DNA of 64,000 nucleotides from Thermaerobacter sp. FW80 (GTDB lineage: Bacteria > Bacillota > Sulfobacillia > Thermaerobacterales > Thermaerobacteraceae), in the NCBI RefSeq assembly GCF_004634385.1, contig NZ_CP037895.1, forward strand, positions 2,331,245 to 2,395,244. Reading direction: 5' to 3'. Each line of letters opens with the position of its first letter. Position 1 is the first letter of the stretch. The notes beneath the pieces were generated by a model that worked only from the letters and a program-made list of their open reading frames with translations, was not told where the DNA came from and searched no databases. The position numbers and the translations under genes are program-made. Below are positions 1 to 8,658 of the stretch, piece after piece.

Positions 1-1045
1 GCCCCACCACCCGTTCGAGACCACCGAATCCCTCGGGCCACGCCCACGCCAACAGGACATGGACCAGACCGGCCACGGGCACGGCGAAGAGCAGCCCGGG
101 CAGTCCGAAGTGGTGGCCCGCCACCAGCAGCGCCGCGATCACCACCACGGGGTGGACGCCCACCCGGCGCCCCAGGATGCGCGGCGCCAAGAGGCTGTTC
201 TCGACCCACTGGATCACCACCAGGGCCACGGCGACCCGGATCACCGTGGCCGGCGACTCCAGCGCCGCCATGGCCAGCACCGGAAGGGCGCCCACGATGG
301 GACCGAAGTACGGGATCAGGTCGGCCAGCGCCGCCAGCACGCCCAGGACCGCCGCGAAGCGCAGGCCGAAGAGGGCGGCCGCCACCGCGACCATCAGCCC
401 GACGAAGCCAGCCACCAGCAGCTGGCCGCGGATGAACCCGCCGATCACGTGGTCCACGGCCCGCAACAGCTCGAGCCAGCGGCGGCGACGACCGCGACCG
501 AGGCGTTCCTGCGCCCACCCGCGCAACCGGGGGAGATCGGCCAGCAGGTAGAACGCCAGCACGGGCGCCAGCAGCAGGGGCGCCGCGCCCAGGAGACCCT
601 GGACGAGGCCCTCGGTCCAGCCCTCCAGGCGGGCGGTCACCCACGCCTCGCCGCGGTCGATCTGGGCCAGGAGCGCCTGCCGCACGGTAGCCGGCAGGGT
701 GGCCCGGGCGGCATCCTGGCGCACGCCCTCCACCAGCGCGCGCAGCTGGCGGGCGTAGTCGGGCAGCTGGCGGCCCAGGCGGTTCAGCTCGTCCAGGAAG
801 CCGGGGATCAGGTAGACCACCGCCACCGCGGTCGCCAGGGTGATCAGGAGGTACAGCAAGAGGATGGCGCTCGTCCGGCGGAGCCCGTAGGCCTCCAGGA
901 AGTCGACCGCCGGTGCCAGGAGGTAGGTCAGGACCAGGGCCAGGACGAAGGGCGGCCAGGTGCCCCGCAACAGGTGCAGGAGGACCAGCACCGCCGCGGC
1001 CGCGGCCAGGGCCCGCGCGACGCCGCGCCAGGGGACGGCACCCAT
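1..1045 (-). CDS. AI-2E family permease, 3' end cut by window edge
   Basis: Integral membrane protein of the AI-2E/PerM family (PF01594). Members move small solutes or ions, so the substrate cannot be predicted. Reading from the ATG at 1045 gives 348 residues before the edge, so little of the C terminus is missing. Two N-terminal helices (about 10-70) are followed by an amphipathic middle and a block of closely spaced C-terminal helices. The family signature PYFGPIVGALPV lies near residue 245 and QWVENSLLAPRILG near 280. The gene starts 7 bp after a small membrane-protein gene, so the two are probably cotranscribed. In B. subtilis the related yrrI lies between mnmA and alaS, so alaS may lie just outside this edge (inference). 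Confidence 0.9.
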   Translation of the reverse strand, partial: MGAVPWRGVARALAAAAAVLVLLHLLRGTWPPFVLALVLTYLLAPAVDFLEAYGLRRTSAILLLYLLITLATAVAVVYLIPGFLDELNRLGRQLPDYARQLRALVEGVRQDAARATLPATVRQALLAQIDRGEAWVTARLEGWTEGLVQGLLGAAPLLLAPVLAFYLLADLPRLRGWAQERLGRGRRRRWLELLRAVDHVIGGFIRGQLLVAGFVGLMVAVAAALFGLRFAAVLGVLAALADLIPYFGPIVGALPVLAMAALESPATVIRVAVALVVIQWVENSLLAPRILGRRVGVHPVVVIAALLVAGHHFGLPGLLFAVPVAGLVHVLLAWAWPEGFGGLERVVG

Positions 1046-1052
1046 GCGCCGG

Positions 1053-1265
1053 TCACCGCGCACCCCGGCGTCCCAGCCACCCTCGGACCCGGGGCCGCAT
1101 CCAGCCCATCAGCTGCCGGGCTCGCCGCGGCCCCTCGTGGACCACCCAGTGCCGACCCCGTCGGCCCGCCCAGGTCAGCCAGCGGCCGGGGCGCAGGCCC
1201 GCCCTTTCCAGGGCCGCCACGGCCAAACCGCCGAGCACCACGCCGACCCAGAAGCGGCGGCCCAT
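1053..1265 (-). CDS. Small membrane-anchored protein, 70 aa
   Basis: Unrecognised 70-residue protein. The ATG at 1265 follows a good ribosome site (GGAGGGG, RNA sense) at suitable spacing. The first 20 residues, MGRRFWVGVVLGGLAVAALE, form one hydrophobic segment after two arginines. The rest is Arg/Trp-rich and basic, which suggests a single-pass membrane protein with a positive cytoplasmic tail. It lies 4 bp after the zinc-ribbon gene and 7 bp before the permease gene, so all three probably share a transcript. No function can be assigned; real coding is likely from spacing, ribosome site and codon use. Confidence 0.65.
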   Translation of the reverse strand: MGRRFWVGVVLGGLAVAALERAGLRPGRWLTWAGRRGRHWVVHEGPRRARQLMGWMRPRVRGWLGRRGAR

Positions 1266-1269
1266 GGCG

Positions 1270-1461
1270 TCACCCCTCCACCGGGGCGGACGCAGCCTCG
1301 GCGTCGGCCGCCAGCCGCACGCGGTTGCCCTCGGAATCCAGCAGGAAGCAGTCGACCTGGCCCGGACCCAACTCCTGGAACTCGATGCAGCAGTCCCAAC
1401 AATACCACTCGTTCTGGCCGATGCGGCCCGTGGCATTGCCCCCGCAAACCGGACAGCGCAT
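1270..1461 (-). CDS. Small zinc-ribbon protein, 63 aa
   Basis: 63-residue protein beginning MRCPVCGGNATG. CPVCG (residues 3-7) and CWDCC (near 21-25) give two CxxC pairs that can hold one zinc ion, a typical zinc ribbon. The C-terminal half (QVDCFLLDSEGNRV) looks like a small beta-rich domain. The ATG at 1461 follows a GAGGAGGG ribosome site. It sits between mnmA (stop at 1527) and the small membrane protein, in a compact run with the AI-2E permease. Function unknown; nucleic-acid or protein binding is possible. Confidence 0.75.
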   Translation of the reverse strand: MRCPVCGGNATGRIGQNEWYCWDCCIEFQELGPGQVDCFLLDSEGNRVRLAADAEAASAPVEG

Positions 1462-1526
1462 GGACCCGTCCCTCCTCGAGGTCGCCCTTAATCTGCGCGG
1501 GCGGGCCCAGCTCCATGCGGGGGCCA

Positions 1527-2738
1527 TCAGCCACCGGCGCCGGCACCCACGGCGACCGCCGCGTCGCCCCCGTCCCCTTGGGGGAGCCTCGGCCCCGCCT
1601 CGGGGTCGTCGACCAGGTCCTCCGGGGCCACGGGATCCAGCACCTCGGCGATCACGCCGCCACCGGCCACGCGGTCCCCGTCGTAGAGGACCACCGCCTG
1701 GCCCGGGGTGATCGCCCGCTGCGGCTCGTCGAACCAGACCTCCACCGCGTCCGCGCGGCCGGCCGCCGGTCGCACCACCGCCGGGGCCTCGGGCGACTTG
1801 TAGCGCACCTTGGCGGTGACGCGCGCCTCCCCGTCCAGCCCGGGCCAGGACACCCAGTTGACGTCCACCGCCCGCAGCCCGCGGGCGTAGGTGGCCGTGT
1901 CCGGCCCGACGATGAGGGCGTTCTTCTCCGGCAGGATGCGCACCACGTACATCGGGCGATCGCTGCGGATGCCCAGGCCGCGCCGCTGCCCCACGGTGTA
2001 GTACGCCAGGCCGCGGTGGGTGCCGATGCGGCGGCCCCGCGTGTCGTAGATCGGGCCGGGCCGGATGCGGTCCCCCGCCCGTTCCTCCAGGAACCGGCGG
2101 TGGTCGCCGTCCTGGACGAAGCAGATCTCCTGGCTCTCCGGCTTGCGCGCCGTGACCAGGCCGTACGCCTCGGCCAGGCGACGGACGTCGCTCTTCGTGA
2201 AGCGCCCGATGGGCAGGAGGGTCCGCGCCAGCTGCTCCTGGGTGAAGGTGTACAGCACGTACGTCTGATCCTTGCGGCGGTCGGCCGACTTGCGCAGGAC
2301 GAACCGGCCCACCGCCTCGTCGTACTCCACGATGGCGTAGTGACCGGTGGCGACGTAGTCGCACCCCAGGGCCTCGGCCCGCCGGAGGAACTCGTCGAAC
2401 TTGATGTAGCGGTTGCAGGCGATGCAGGGGTTCGGCGTGCGCCCCCGCACGTACTCCTCGACGAAGTAGTCGATCACCTTCTGCTCGAAGTCCTGGCGCA
2501 GGTTCATCACGTAGTACGGGATGCCGAGCCGCTCCGCGACCCGCCTCGCATCCTCGATGGCGCCGAGGGAGCAGCAGCCGCCGTAGCGCGCCTCGTCCTC
2601 GGCGGCCATGGCGGGCCACGTCTGCATGGTCACCCCGATGACCTCGTAGCCTTCATCCCGAAGCAGGGCGGCCATGACGGAGCTGTCCACCCCGCCGCTC
2701 ATGGCCGCCAGGACCCGGCCCTTGCCGCCCCTGGCCAC
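1527..2738 (-). CDS. mnmA: tRNA-specific 2-thiouridylase MnmA
   Basis: Adenylates and thiolates uridine 34 of tRNA-Lys, -Glu and -Gln, using sulfur relayed from a cysteine desulfurase. The GTG at 2738 follows AAAGGAGGT and gives 403 residues. The PP-loop [10 protein letters not shown] is at residues 11-20. The first catalytic Cys lies in [16 protein letters not shown] and the second in [13 protein letters not shown]. The C-terminal tail ([14 protein letters not shown] and [13 protein letters not shown]) is the usual beta-barrel, extended by an acidic and Gly-rich stretch. It lies 146 bp downstream of iscS in the same direction. The B. subtilis cymR-iscS-mnmA operon has the same order, so iscS is the likely sulfur donor. 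Confidence 0.96.
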   Translation of the reverse strand: MARGGKGRVLAAMSGGVDSSVMAALLRDEGYEVIGVTMQTWPAMAAEDEARYGGCCSLGAIEDARRVAERLGIPYYVMNLRQDFEQKVIDYFVEEYVRGRTPNPCIACNRYIKFDEFLRRAEALGCDYVATGHYAIVEYDEAVGRFVLRKSADRRKDQTYVLYTFTQEQLARTLLPIGRFTKSDVRRLAEAYGLVTARKPESQEICFVQDGDHRRFLEERAGDRIRPGPIYDTRGRRIGTHRGLAYYTVGQRRGLGIRSDRPMYVVRILPEKNALIVGPDTATYARGLRAVDVNWVSWPGLDGEARVTAKVRYKSPEAPAVVRPAAGRADAVEVWFDEPQRAITPGQAVVLYDGDRVAGGGVIAEVLDPVAPEDLVDDPEAGPRLPQGDGGDAAVAVGAGAGG

Positions 2739-2884
2739 ATCGCCACCTCCTTTCCGACCCGCCGGGACCTGGTCCTCCTCGGCCCCGCCCGTGGGCATCA
2801 CCCCGGGCGCAACGCAACATCGGCGACCCGCCCATGGGCACCACGGCGGGCGCACCACCGACGCCGGCCCGGCCGATGCCAGCC

Positions 2885-4054
2885 TCAGGCGCCGGCCAGC
2901 CCCAACGCCTGGGCTCGCCGGGCCCGTTCCATCACCCGGGGCAGGACCTCCAGCACCCGGTCGACGTCCGCCTCGGTGTTGCCGTCGCCGAGGGAGAAGC
3001 GGACCGCTCGGAAGGCTTCGTCCGCGGAGAGACCCATGGCCTGGAGCACGTGGGACGGCTCGGGCGTCCCCGCGCTGCAGGCCGAGCCGCTGGACGCGGC
3101 GATGCCCTCCAGGTCCAGCTGGATCAACACGGTGTCCGCCGTCACGCCCGGCAGGCCCACGTTGGTGATGTGGGGCGCCCGCGGTGCACCCGCCCCGTGG
3201 ATGCGGGCGTCGGGGATGCGGGCCCGGATGCCCTCCTCCAGACGCCGCTGCAGGCGCGCCAGGCGCGCGGCCCGATCCCTGCACTCCCTGGCGGCCAGCT
3301 CGGCCGCCACCCCGAAGCCCGCGATGGCCGCCGTGTTCTCCGTCCCCGACCGCAGGCGGCGCTCCTGACCGCCGCCGTCGAGGAGGGGCAACAGCTGCGT
3401 CCCCGCGCGGACGTACAGGGCCCCCGCCCCCTTGGGCCCGCCGATCTTGTGGGCCGACAGGCTTAGCAGGTCGACGCCCAGCGCCTCGACGTCCAGGGGC
3501 AGCACGCCTGCCGCCTGCACCGCGTCGGTGTGGACCAGCACGCCGCGCGCCCGCGCCGCGGCCGCGATCTCGGCGACCGGCTGGATCGTGCCCACCTCGT
3601 TGTTGACCAGCATCACCGAGACCAGGATGGTGTCGGGCCGCAGCGCCGCCAGCACCCGCTCAGGGTCGACGCGGCCGTCGCCGTCGACCGGCACGCGGGT
3701 CACCTCGAAGCCTTGCCGTTCCAGGGCGGCGCACGCCTCGAGCACCGCGGGGTGCTCCACGGCGGTGGTGACGATGTGGCGCCCGCGGTCCCGGTGGGCC
3801 AGGGCGACCCCCTTCAGGGCCAGGTTGTCGGCCTCGGTCCCGCCCGAGGTGAAGACCACCTCCCGCGGTCGGCAGCCCAAGAGCTCGGCCACCTGGATGC
3901 GGGCCTGGTCGACCACGGCGCGCGCGGCGCGCCCCTCGGCGTGGAGGCTGGAGGGGTTGCCCCACGCCTCGCCCAGCACCTCGACCATGCGCTGCCGGAC
4001 CTCGGGCCGCAGCGGGGTGGTCGCCGCGTGGTCCAGGTAGACGCGTCCCGCCAT
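2885..4054 (-). CDS. iscS: Cysteine desulfurase, IscS/NifS type
   Basis: PLP enzyme that takes sulfur from L-cysteine and hands it on as a persulfide for tRNA thiolation and Fe-S assembly. The ATG at 4054 is preferred over in-frame GTGs at 4060 and 4063 because AAGGAGG lies 8 nt upstream of the ATG. The protein is 389 residues, normal for the family. It begins with the hallmark [14 protein letters not shown]. The PLP lysine is in [11 protein letters not shown], and the persulfide Cys is in [16 protein letters not shown] on the mobile loop. It is flanked by the cymR-like regulator upstream and mnmA downstream, consistent with a dedicated thiolation donor like B. subtilis YrvO. Confidence 0.96.
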   Translation of the reverse strand: MAGRVYLDHAATTPLRPEVRQRMVEVLGEAWGNPSSLHAEGRAARAVVDQARIQVAELLGCRPREVVFTSGGTEADNLALKGVALAHRDRGRHIVTTAVEHPAVLEACAALERQGFEVTRVPVDGDGRVDPERVLAALRPDTILVSVMLVNNEVGTIQPVAEIAAAARARGVLVHTDAVQAAGVLPLDVEALGVDLLSLSAHKIGGPKGAGALYVRAGTQLLPLLDGGGQERRLRSGTENTAAIAGFGVAAELAARECRDRAARLARLQRRLEEGIRARIPDARIHGAGAPRAPHITNVGLPGVTADTVLIQLDLEGIAASSGSACSAGTPEPSHVLQAMGLSADEAFRAVRFSLGDGNTEADVDRVLEVLPRVMERARRAQALGLAGA

Positions 4055-4132
4055 CGCCACCACCTCCTTCCCGCCGTCGGGTTCCCGCCGATCCGACGCC
4101 GATCAGCCGTTCCGATGCCGCTCAGCCGATCA

Positions 4133-4558
4133 TCAGATGTAGAACATGTATCCGCCGCGGCTGCGCTCCTCCGCCTGGCGCACCAGATCCTCCAAGGTCG
4201 TGCCCTCCAGCACCCGGGTGATGGCCTCCCGCACCGCCTCCCAGACCGGGTCGGCCACCGACGGGCTGCCCGTGGCCTCGCGGTCCGTCTCCGGGCCGAT
4301 GGGCCCGTCCAGCAGGCGGACGACGTCCGCCACCGTGATCTTCTGCGGCTCCCGGGCCAGCACGTAGCCCCCCTGCGCGCCGCGCACGCTCTGGACCAGG
4401 CCGCCCTTGCGCAGGGGCGCCATCAGCTGTTCGAGGTAGTTCTCCGGCAGCTGCTGCGCCTCGGCCACCTCGCGCAGGGGGACGGGACCCTGGCCGTACC
4501 GGCGCGCCAGTTCGTACATCGCGCGCACGCCGTAGCGACCCCGTGTCGACAGTTGCAT
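4133..4558 (-). CDS. cymR: Rrf2-family regulator, CymR-like
   Basis: 141-residue DNA-binding regulator of the Rrf2 family: winged helix at residues 1-70 (MQLSTRGRYGVRAMYELARR) with the family signature SVRGAQGGYVLAREP. It has no cysteine at all, so it cannot hold the Fe-S cluster used by IscR. This matches CymR, the cysteine-metabolism repressor that senses O-acetylserine status through CysK. Placement directly before iscS and mnmA repeats the B. subtilis cymR-yrvO-mnmA operon. A consensus promoter and an inverted repeat lie just upstream, suggesting autoregulation. The gene is a little longer than B. subtilis CymR (138 aa). Assignment rests on family, missing cysteines and synteny. Confidence 0.88.
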   Translation of the reverse strand: MQLSTRGRYGVRAMYELARRYGQGPVPLREVAEAQQLPENYLEQLMAPLRKGGLVQSVRGAQGGYVLAREPQKITVADVVRLLDGPIGPETDREATGSPSVADPVWEAVREAITRVLEGTTLEDLVRQAEERSRGGYMFYI

Positions 4559-4614
4559 GGCCCACCCTCACCGAACGCCGCCGTCGGCGGCGACCGCCAT
4601 CAGGGACAGGACGA

Positions 4615-4639
4615 GCCCGGCCGGTTCGTCCGGCCGGGC
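4615..4639 (-). promoter_or_regulatory. Strong hairpin in cymR leader
   Basis: Perfect 10-bp stem GCCCGGCCGG / CCGGCCGGGC with loop TTCGT (plus-strand sense), inside the transcribed leader between the cymR promoter and its start codon. No U-tract follows in the minus direction, so it is more likely a leader structure than a terminator. It contains one copy of the GGTTCGTCC 9-mer that recurs through the window. Confidence 0.5.
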
Positions 4640-4644
4640 GTTCC

Positions 4645-4669
4645 AATTCCCACTGGCCTACTGGGAATT
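4645..4669 (-). promoter_or_regulatory. Probable Rrf2/CymR operator (inverted repeat)
   Basis: Inverted repeat AATTCCCA - 9 bp - TGGGAATT, an AT-rich patch in very GC-rich DNA. It begins 8 bp downstream of the -10 box, so it overlaps the likely transcription start of cymR-iscS-mnmA. A bound repressor there would block transcription. The partial palindrome with AATTCC cores resembles published CymR/Rrf2 sites in general form. Confidence 0.65.
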
Positions 4670-4677
4670 CCGACGCC

Positions 4678-4706
4678 ATGCTACCACGGCGCCCGCACGG
4701 TGTCAA
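4678..4706 (-). promoter_or_regulatory. SigA promoter of cymR-iscS-mnmA
   Basis: On the minus strand TTGACA (4706-4701), a 17-bp spacer, then TAGCAT (4683-4678). This is a perfect -35 with optimal spacing and a 5/6 -10 box. It lies 120 bp upstream of the cymR start codon, with the operator palindrome just downstream. Confidence 0.85.
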
Positions 4707-4763
4707 AGCAACGGCCGCCAGTACCCGGCGGCCGCCCCCGGGCCCGCGGCGCGGACGCCGCCC

Positions 4764-6539
4764 TCAGCGCTCCAGGCGGAACCCGCGCGGCAGCAGCGCC
4801 GTGATGGGGAGCGGCGCGGGTTCGCCGTCCACCCACACCTCCAGCGCCGGGGCGTACTCGAAGAGGAGCTGGCGGCACGCGCCGCACGGGAAGGGCCGCT
4901 CCGGCCCGTCGGCGGCCACCACGAGCCGCGTGAAGCGGCGCTGGCCCTCGGAGAGGGCCTTGAACAGCGCCACCCGCTCGGCGCACATGGTGAGCCCGAA
5001 GCTGGCGCTCTCGACGTTCCCGCCGGTGAAGACCCGGCCGTCGGCGGCCTCCAGCGCCGCCCCCACCCGGTACCGGGAGAAGGGCGCGAGGGCCGTCTCC
5101 CGCGCGGCCCGCGCCAACTCCACCAGATGCCCCCAGCCCGCCGGGAGCGGAGCCGGTCCGGCTGGGGTGGCGGCGGGCGCCACGGAAGCGGTGCTCGCCG
5201 CGCCGGTCACCGATCCCGCCGCGCCCGTGCCCTCCACACCGACCACGGCGTGGATCAGCGGCGGCGGCGACGCCGGTTCGTCCGCCAGGGTGAAGGCGGC
5301 CTGCAGCCGTTCCAGCGCCGCCGGCAGCCGCGCCCGGTCGTTGACGTGCAGCTCCACGAGCGGCTCCCCCGCCTCCACCCGGTCGCCCAGGCGCTTGCAC
5401 ATCACCAGCCCCACCGCCGGGTCGATGGGATCGTCCTTGCGGGCCCGGCCAGCGCCCAGCACCATGGCCGCGGCGCCCACCGCCGCGGCGTCCATGGCCG
5501 TCAGGTAGCCCGCCCGCGGCGCCGCGAAGGCCTCCCGGTGACGCGCCCGCGGCAGGCGTTCCGGGTCGTCGACGGCACGGGGGTCGCCGCCCTGGGCGGC
5601 GACCAGTCGCCGCAACATGGCCAGCCCGTCCCCGGCCTCGAGGCGCTGGGCCACCAGCCGGCGGCCGGCGTCGGGATCGGGCGCCTTGCCCCCCAGCCAC
5701 ACCATGTACCCGCCCAGGGTGAGGCACAGCTCGGTCAGCGCGGCGGGCCCGCGGCCCTGGAGGGTGGCGATGGCCTCCCGCACCTCGAGGGCGTTGCCCA
5801 CGGCGCGCCCCAGGGGCTGGTTCATGTCCGTCACCAGCGCCACCACCCGCCGCCCCAGCTGCCGGCCGATGCGGACCATGAGATGGGCCAGCTCCAGCGC
5901 CCGGTCCAGGGTCCGCATCAGGGCGCCCGAGCCGACCTTGACGTCGAGGACGATGGCGTCCGCGCCGCCGGCGATCTTCTTCGACATGATGCTGGCGGCG
6001 ATCAGCGGGATGCTGTCCACGGTGGCCGTGACGTCCCGCAGGGCGTAGAGGCGCTTGTCCGCAGGGACCAGGTCCGCGGTCTGGCCGGCGACGGCGATCC
6101 CGATGGATCGCACCTGGCGGATGAACTCGTCGCGGCCCAGCTCGACGCGGAACCCGGGGAAGGACTCCAGCTTGTCCAGGGTTCCCCCGGTGTGCCCGAG
6201 GCCGCGACCGGAGAGCTTGGCGACGGGGACGCCGGCGGCCGCCACCAGGGGCGCCACCACCAGGGTGGTCGTGTCGCCCACGCCGCCGGTGCTGTGCTTG
6301 TCGACCTTGATGCCCGGGATGTCGCCCAGGTCCACCGTCTCGCCCGAGAAGGCCATGGCCCGGGTGAGGTCCGCCGTCTCGCGGGCGTCCATGCCGCGGA
6401 AGAACACGGCCATGGCCCAGGCCGCCACCTGCTCGTCGGGGATGGTGCGCCGGGCGACGCCCTCGACCCACCACTCGATCTCCTCGCGGGTCAGGACGCC
6501 GCCGTCCCGCTTCTTCTGGATCAGGTCGTACGCCCGCAC
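4764..6539 (-). CDS. Pyrimidine-nucleoside phosphorylase / cytidine deaminase fusion
   Basis: Bifunctional salvage enzyme. Residues 1 to about 435 are a pyrimidine-nucleoside (thymidine) phosphorylase with IKVDKHSTGGVGD, SGRGLGHTGGT and KKIAGGADAIVLDVK. This domain cleaves (deoxy)uridine or thymidine with phosphate. After a 30-residue Ala/Gly/Pro linker, residues 468-591 are a tetrameric-type cytidine deaminase. Its zinc ligands are Cys519 (in MCAER), Cys552 and Cys555 (PCGAC), and the catalytic Glu is 521. Cytidine could thus be deaminated and phosphorolysed by one chain. GTG 6539 is chosen because GAGGAGG lies 8 nt upstream and VRAYDLIQKKRDGG is the normal N terminus. deoC follows the same pathway 185 bp upstream. 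There is no stop or internal ribosome site between the domains. Confidence 0.92.
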   Translation of the reverse strand: MRAYDLIQKKRDGGVLTREEIEWWVEGVARRTIPDEQVAAWAMAVFFRGMDARETADLTRAMAFSGETVDLGDIPGIKVDKHSTGGVGDTTTLVVAPLVAAAGVPVAKLSGRGLGHTGGTLDKLESFPGFRVELGRDEFIRQVRSIGIAVAGQTADLVPADKRLYALRDVTATVDSIPLIAASIMSKKIAGGADAIVLDVKVGSGALMRTLDRALELAHLMVRIGRQLGRRVVALVTDMNQPLGRAVGNALEVREAIATLQGRGPAALTELCLTLGGYMVWLGGKAPDPDAGRRLVAQRLEAGDGLAMLRRLVAAQGGDPRAVDDPERLPRARHREAFAAPRAGYLTAMDAAAVGAAAMVLGAGRARKDDPIDPAVGLVMCKRLGDRVEAGEPLVELHVNDRARLPAALERLQAAFTLADEPASPPPLIHAVVGVEGTGAAGSVTGAASTASVAPAATPAGPAPLPAGWGHLVELARAARETALAPFSRYRVGAALEAADGRVFTGGNVESASFGLTMCAERVALFKALSEGQRRFTRLVVAADGPERPFPCGACRQLLFEYAPALEVWVDGEPAPLPITALLPRGFRLER

Positions 6540-6723
6540 GCGGTCCGCCTCCTCGCCGTCCGGGGCCCCGCGGGCCGGCCGCCGGGCACCGGCCGCGCCG
6601 GTCCGCCCCATGGCGCCCGCCGGGGGCGCCCCTCCCCGCGGCCGCCGGCCGGCGGCAACCCCACGGCCGACGGCGGCGCCGGCAGCCCCACGGCCCACCG
6701 CCGCCGCCTGGCTGCGGCGGGGC

Positions 6724-7464
6724 TCAGGCCGGTTCGTCCGGCGCCCCGGCCAGGATGGCCAGGCTGGCGCTGGCCCCGATGCGGTTGGCCCCCGCCGCCA
6801 CCATGCGGCAGGCGGTGGCGTAGTCGCGGATGCCGCCCGCCGCCTTGACGCCCACGTCGGGCCCCACGGCCGCCCGCATGCGGCGCACCGCCTCCTCGCT
6901 GGCGCCGCCGGGCCCGAAGCCCGTGGCGGTCTTGACGAACTGGGCCCCGGCCTCCACCGCCAGCCGGCAGGCGAGGTCGATCTCCTCCGGGGTGAGGAGC
7001 CCCGTCTCGAGGATCACCTTGACCAGCGCGCCAGCTGCCCGCGCTGCGGCCACCACCCCGTGCAGGTGGTCGACCACCTCGCGGTGGCGGCCCGCCTTGA
7101 GCAGGCCGATGGGCTGGACCACGTCGAGCTCGCGCGCCCCCGCGGCCAGGGCCGCCTCGGCCTGGCGCGCCTTGTCCGCCGCGGCGCCGGCGCCCAGGGG
7201 GAAGTCGATCACCGTGCAGACCACGGGGTCCGCGTCCGCCAGGAGCTCCGCGGCCAGGGGCACGTAGACCGGGTTGACGCAGACGGCGGCGAAGCCGTGT
7301 TCCACCGCCTCGCGACAGAGCCGCTCGATCTGCTCGGGGGTCGCCTCCGGCTTCAGCAGCGTGTGGTCGATGATCGCCGCCAGCTGCCGCCGGCTCGGGG
7401 CGGGGCGGGCGGGGACGGGCGCAGGGTCCGGCACGGGCGAAGGGTTCCGGGAAGCACCGGTCAT
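6724..7464 (-). CDS. deoC: Deoxyribose-phosphate aldolase DeoC
   Basis: Splits 2-deoxyribose 5-phosphate into glyceraldehyde 3-phosphate and acetaldehyde, the step after phosphorolysis of deoxynucleosides. The ATG at 7464 has AAGGAGGGGG upstream and gives 246 residues. About 24 Pro/Ala-rich residues precede the family start IIDHTLLKPEAT. The Schiff-base lysine is K178 in FVKTATGF and the second active-site lysine is K207 in VGVKAAGGIRD. The barrel strands ELDVVQPIG and VKVILETGLL are intact. It precedes the phosphorylase-deaminase gene on the same strand, and tdk lies further upstream, making a small deoxynucleoside salvage group. Confidence 0.95.
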   Translation of the reverse strand: MTGASRNPSPVPDPAPVPARPAPSRRQLAAIIDHTLLKPEATPEQIERLCREAVEHGFAAVCVNPVYVPLAAELLADADPVVCTVIDFPLGAGAAADKARQAEAALAAGARELDVVQPIGLLKAGRHREVVDHLHGVVAAARAAGALVKVILETGLLTPEEIDLACRLAVEAGAQFVKTATGFGPGGASEEAVRRMRAAVGPDVGVKAAGGIRDYATACRMVAAGANRIGASASLAILAGAPDEPA

Positions 7465-7953
7465 CGGCGGTCCCCCTCCTTGGGTCCTTGGGCGAGCGGG
7501 CGCGCCGGCGGCCGGGGCTGCGACGGGCACCGCCGCGGGGTCGCGGCGGCCCGCCGATTCGCCACGGACGCCCAGCGACCCCGGGTCGCGCCAGGCGCCA
7601 TCGCCGGGCGGATCGCGCCCCGGCTGGCCTCCCCGGTTCGTCCCCCAGCGCGGGACCCAGCGAGGGCGTCCCCACGGGCGTCCCCGCGGCTCGGGCACCC
7701 CCGCCCTCCCCTTGGGCCCGGAGCGGAGGTCGCCGCACCGGTCGGGCCGGTGCGGCGGACGCTGGCCCCGCCCTGATGGAGTCTCCGAGAGCACCCGCTG
7801 GAGCCCCCAAGAGCGCCGGCGGCTCGACCGCGGCGACGTGGCGCGGCGCCGCTTGCACCAGCCCCGCGCGGCCGGAGTCCCGGCCCCCCGGCCTGCGGCA
7901 CCCCAGGACCGGCTTGGCGCCCCCTGCCGCGACGGGCCGGCCCGGGCCGCGCC
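7465..7953. other. Gene-free spacer between tdk and deoC
   Basis: 489 bp of very GC-rich DNA. No reading frame with a ribosome site or recognisable domain is seen on either strand. It holds the perfect inverted repeat at 7731-7757 and one GGTTCGTCC at 7635. No consensus promoter for deoC could be picked out. Confidence 0.5.
7731..7757 (-). terminator. Perfect hairpin downstream of tdk
   Basis: Arms CGCCGCACCGG / CCGGTGCGGCG with loop TCGGG, an 11-bp perfect stem about 200 bp beyond the tdk stop. No U-run follows on either strand, so termination is only suggested by position and stability. Confidence 0.4.
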
Positions 7954-8592
7954 TCACGCCTTGGCCGGCGACGGACGCCCCGAGATCGGATCCGGGTCGA
8001 CGGAATGACCGGTCGACCCCTGGACCGGCGCCAGCTGGTGATGGCGGCGGCAGCGGGGCTCGTACGTCTCCTTCCCGCCGATCAGGATCACCGGGTCGTC
8101 AGGGGCGGCGGGCCGGCCGCCGATCAGCCGCTGGGTGAAGGTGGCCGGTTCGCCGCAGACCACGCAGATGGCCTTGAGCTTGACCACCTCGTCGGCCAGG
8201 GCCATCAGCTCGGGCATGGGGCCGAAGGGGCGGCGGGCGAAGTCCATGTCCAGGCCGGAGACGATGACCCGCAACCCCGCCTCCACCAGCTCCAGCACCG
8301 TCGGGACGATCCCTGGCGCGAAGAACTGGGCCTCGTCGACGGCGACCACGTCGACCGCCGCGGCCCGGGCCAGTCTCAGCACCTCTTCCGGCCGGTGCGC
8401 GGGTACCACGTGCGCCTCCAGGTCGCGACCGTCGTGGGAGGCCACGGCGTCCCGCCGGTAGCGGTGGTCGAGATCCGGCTTGCAGAGCAGCACCCGCCGC
8501 CGGGCGATGCGGGCCCGCCGCACCCGGCGCAGGAGCTCCTCCGTCTTGCCGGAGAACATGCCGCCGGTGATCACTTCGAGGTAACCAGCCAT
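7954..8592 (-). CDS. tdk: Thymidine kinase (type II)
   Basis: Phosphorylates thymidine (and deoxyuridine) with ATP to feed dTTP synthesis. 212 residues from the ATG at 8592, which follows GGAGG at 5-nt spacing. The P-loop is GGMFSGKT (residues 10-17) and the Walker B region is VVAVDEAQFFAPG. The zinc-binding lasso is CVVCG with a distal CRRHH pair. The substrate-binding C-terminal segment VILIGGKETYEPRC is complete. About 25 residues beyond the usual end (VQGSTGHSVDPDPISGRP) look dispensable. It lies upstream of deoC and the phosphorylase-deaminase fusion. Confidence 0.95.
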   Translation of the reverse strand: MAGYLEVITGGMFSGKTEELLRRVRRARIARRRVLLCKPDLDHRYRRDAVASHDGRDLEAHVVPAHRPEEVLRLARAAAVDVVAVDEAQFFAPGIVPTVLELVEAGLRVIVSGLDMDFARRPFGPMPELMALADEVVKLKAICVVCGEPATFTQRLIGGRPAAPDDPVILIGGKETYEPRCRRHHQLAPVQGSTGHSVDPDPISGRPSPAKA

Positions 8593-8658
8593 GGCGTCCT
8601 CCGCTGCCCCGCGCCGCCCGCCGCGCCGGCGCGCGGCGGGCGGCGCGGAGGCTCGGGC

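Noticed and set aside
59-6848. Very long plus-strand open frames over 0-7 kb (and similar ones elsewhere)
   Set aside because: They are His/Arg/Pro/Gly-rich shadows of minus-strand genes in GC-rich DNA, with no ribosome sites or domains.
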